Assembly: GCA_039105265.1 (NCBI GenBank)
Contig: JAPFFF010000012.1
Location: 3,348,001-3,412,000, forward strand
Origin: Tritrichomonas musculus
Lineage: Eukaryota; Parabasalia; Tritrichomonadida; Tritrichomonadidae
Direction of reading: 5' to 3'
DNA: 64,000 bases
Part shown: positions 63,537 to 64,000 of the stretch, piece by piece
Layout: every line of letters starts with the position of its first letter
Numbering within the stretch: the stretch's first letter is position 1
Translations under genes and position numbers: made by a program
The notes under the pieces: generated by a model
What the model saw: only the letters and a program-made list of their open reading frames with translations
Databases searched by the model: none
Told to the model about the DNA's origin: nothing

Positions 63537-63771
63537 AGATGCTGTTGCAGCTCCACTCGAACGGACTGCAGCAGCATCTAGAGCTTCCAACAATTACGGA
63601 TGCTGTTGCAGCTCCACTCGAACGGACTGCAGCAGCATCTGTAAATTTAGGAAACCGACAGATGCTTCCCAAGTTTCCCAAACTTACAGATGCTTCCCAA
63701 GCTTACAGATGCTTCCCAAACCTACAGATGCTACTGCAGCTCTACTCGAACGGGCTGCAGCAGCATCTACA
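63537..63771. repeat. Three copies of a 43-nt hairpin with ACAGATGCTTCCCAA repeats
   Basis: 63537-63579, 63598-63640 and 63726-63768 share a 14-bp stem (AGATGCTGTTGCAG / CTGCAGCAGCATCT) and a loop built on ACTCGAACGG. Between copies 2 and 3, ACAGATGCTTCCCAA is repeated about three times. This is GC-rich for the region. Stem changes keep pairing mostly (G-U type), so a folded RNA or a transposable hairpin is possible. The open frames across it are not convincing genes. Confidence 0.75.
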
Positions 63772-63887
63772 ATTTCCTAGGTTTTACAAATGCTTATATA
63801 GCTCAAAATAAACTAACTATATTCATATATAAATGCATAAACAATTTTTTTTTTTTTTTTTATTTTTTATATTAATTTTGCTTGAGA

Positions 63888-63914
63888 CACTTTTTGAGCG
63901 AAGCTCAAAAAGTG
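63888..63914. repeat. Perfect 12-bp hairpin CACTTTTTGAGC
   Basis: CACTTTTTGAGC, loop GAA, then its exact complement. It carries the CAAAAAGTG word seen at many intergenic places in this window. It might be a terminator-like or protein-binding structure. Confidence 0.6.
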
Positions 63915-64000
63915 GCGATTCTTGTACAAAATTACACTAAAACACATTTTGGTTTTTGTTAAAGGTTTTCTATTAATATTCAATAAACTCTTTAGTTATT

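Overview
The window looks like nuclear DNA of an AT-rich parabasalid, most likely a Tritrichomonas (T. foetus-like) species. The reasons are lineage-specific gene families: two TKL-type kinases with long low-complexity or coiled-coil parts, BspA-like LRR_5 proteins, DUF3447-type ankyrin proteins, single-pass surface proteins with signal peptide and C-terminal membrane anchor, and a short M1 aminopeptidase. The genes are apparently intron-less, intergenic DNA is very AT-rich, and several starts carry a trichomonad initiator (TCAYW) a few bases upstream. Species and family assignments come from reading the sequence; no database search was run.

Layout. 0-1.5 kb: the 3' end of an unidentified gene, an inverted copy of part of it, and a GC-rich dispersed repeat. 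1.5-21 kb is gene-dense and mostly on the minus strand: a coiled-coil TKL kinase; two long calpain-like proteins that have lost the catalytic Cys and His and whose coding DNA is a mosaic of near-identical and divergent blocks; a frame-broken BspA gene between them; and a 1163-residue coiled-coil protein. 21.4-23.2 kb: a DUF3447/ankyrin gene. 23.3-28.2 kb is an island unlike its surroundings: a fold-back repeat with GC-rich core, two paralogous small ORFs, an SF2 helicase of origin-binding type, a palindrome-rich hub with a tRNA-like sequence, a GC hairpin and a facing pair of 14-bp minisatellite arrays. It is my main candidate for an undescribed mobile replicon. 28.2-34 kb is AT-rich and filled with nested transposable elements, among them a hAT-like element with an exact 8-bp target duplication inside a small HTH-type gene.

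34.5-41 kb: a TKL kinase with about 15 copies of a 10-residue repeat, a fascin-like module and a triplicated tail, then a large type I surface protein. 41.3-48.2 kb is a graveyard: an Hsp70 pseudogene, a tandemly amplified ankyrin array, an HNH-endonuclease remnant, a ubiquitin-protease remnant and fold-back repeats. 49.5-55.3 kb: an intact BspA-like protein, a TTAA-flanked MITE and an M1 aminopeptidase. 56.4-59.3 kb: a second hAT-like element (8-bp duplication AAAAAATG) that contains a tyrosine-recombinase fossil and a second, larger TTAA element with related ends. 60.9-62.8 kb: a cysteine-rich surface protein. The window ends with three copies of one 43-nt hairpin and a perfect hairpin of the CACTTTTTGAGC type.

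The genes do not form operons or a shared pathway. Kinases, BspA, ankyrin and surface proteins are members of expanded families in trichomonads. The clearest cooperation is inside the helicase island and between nested mobile elements.
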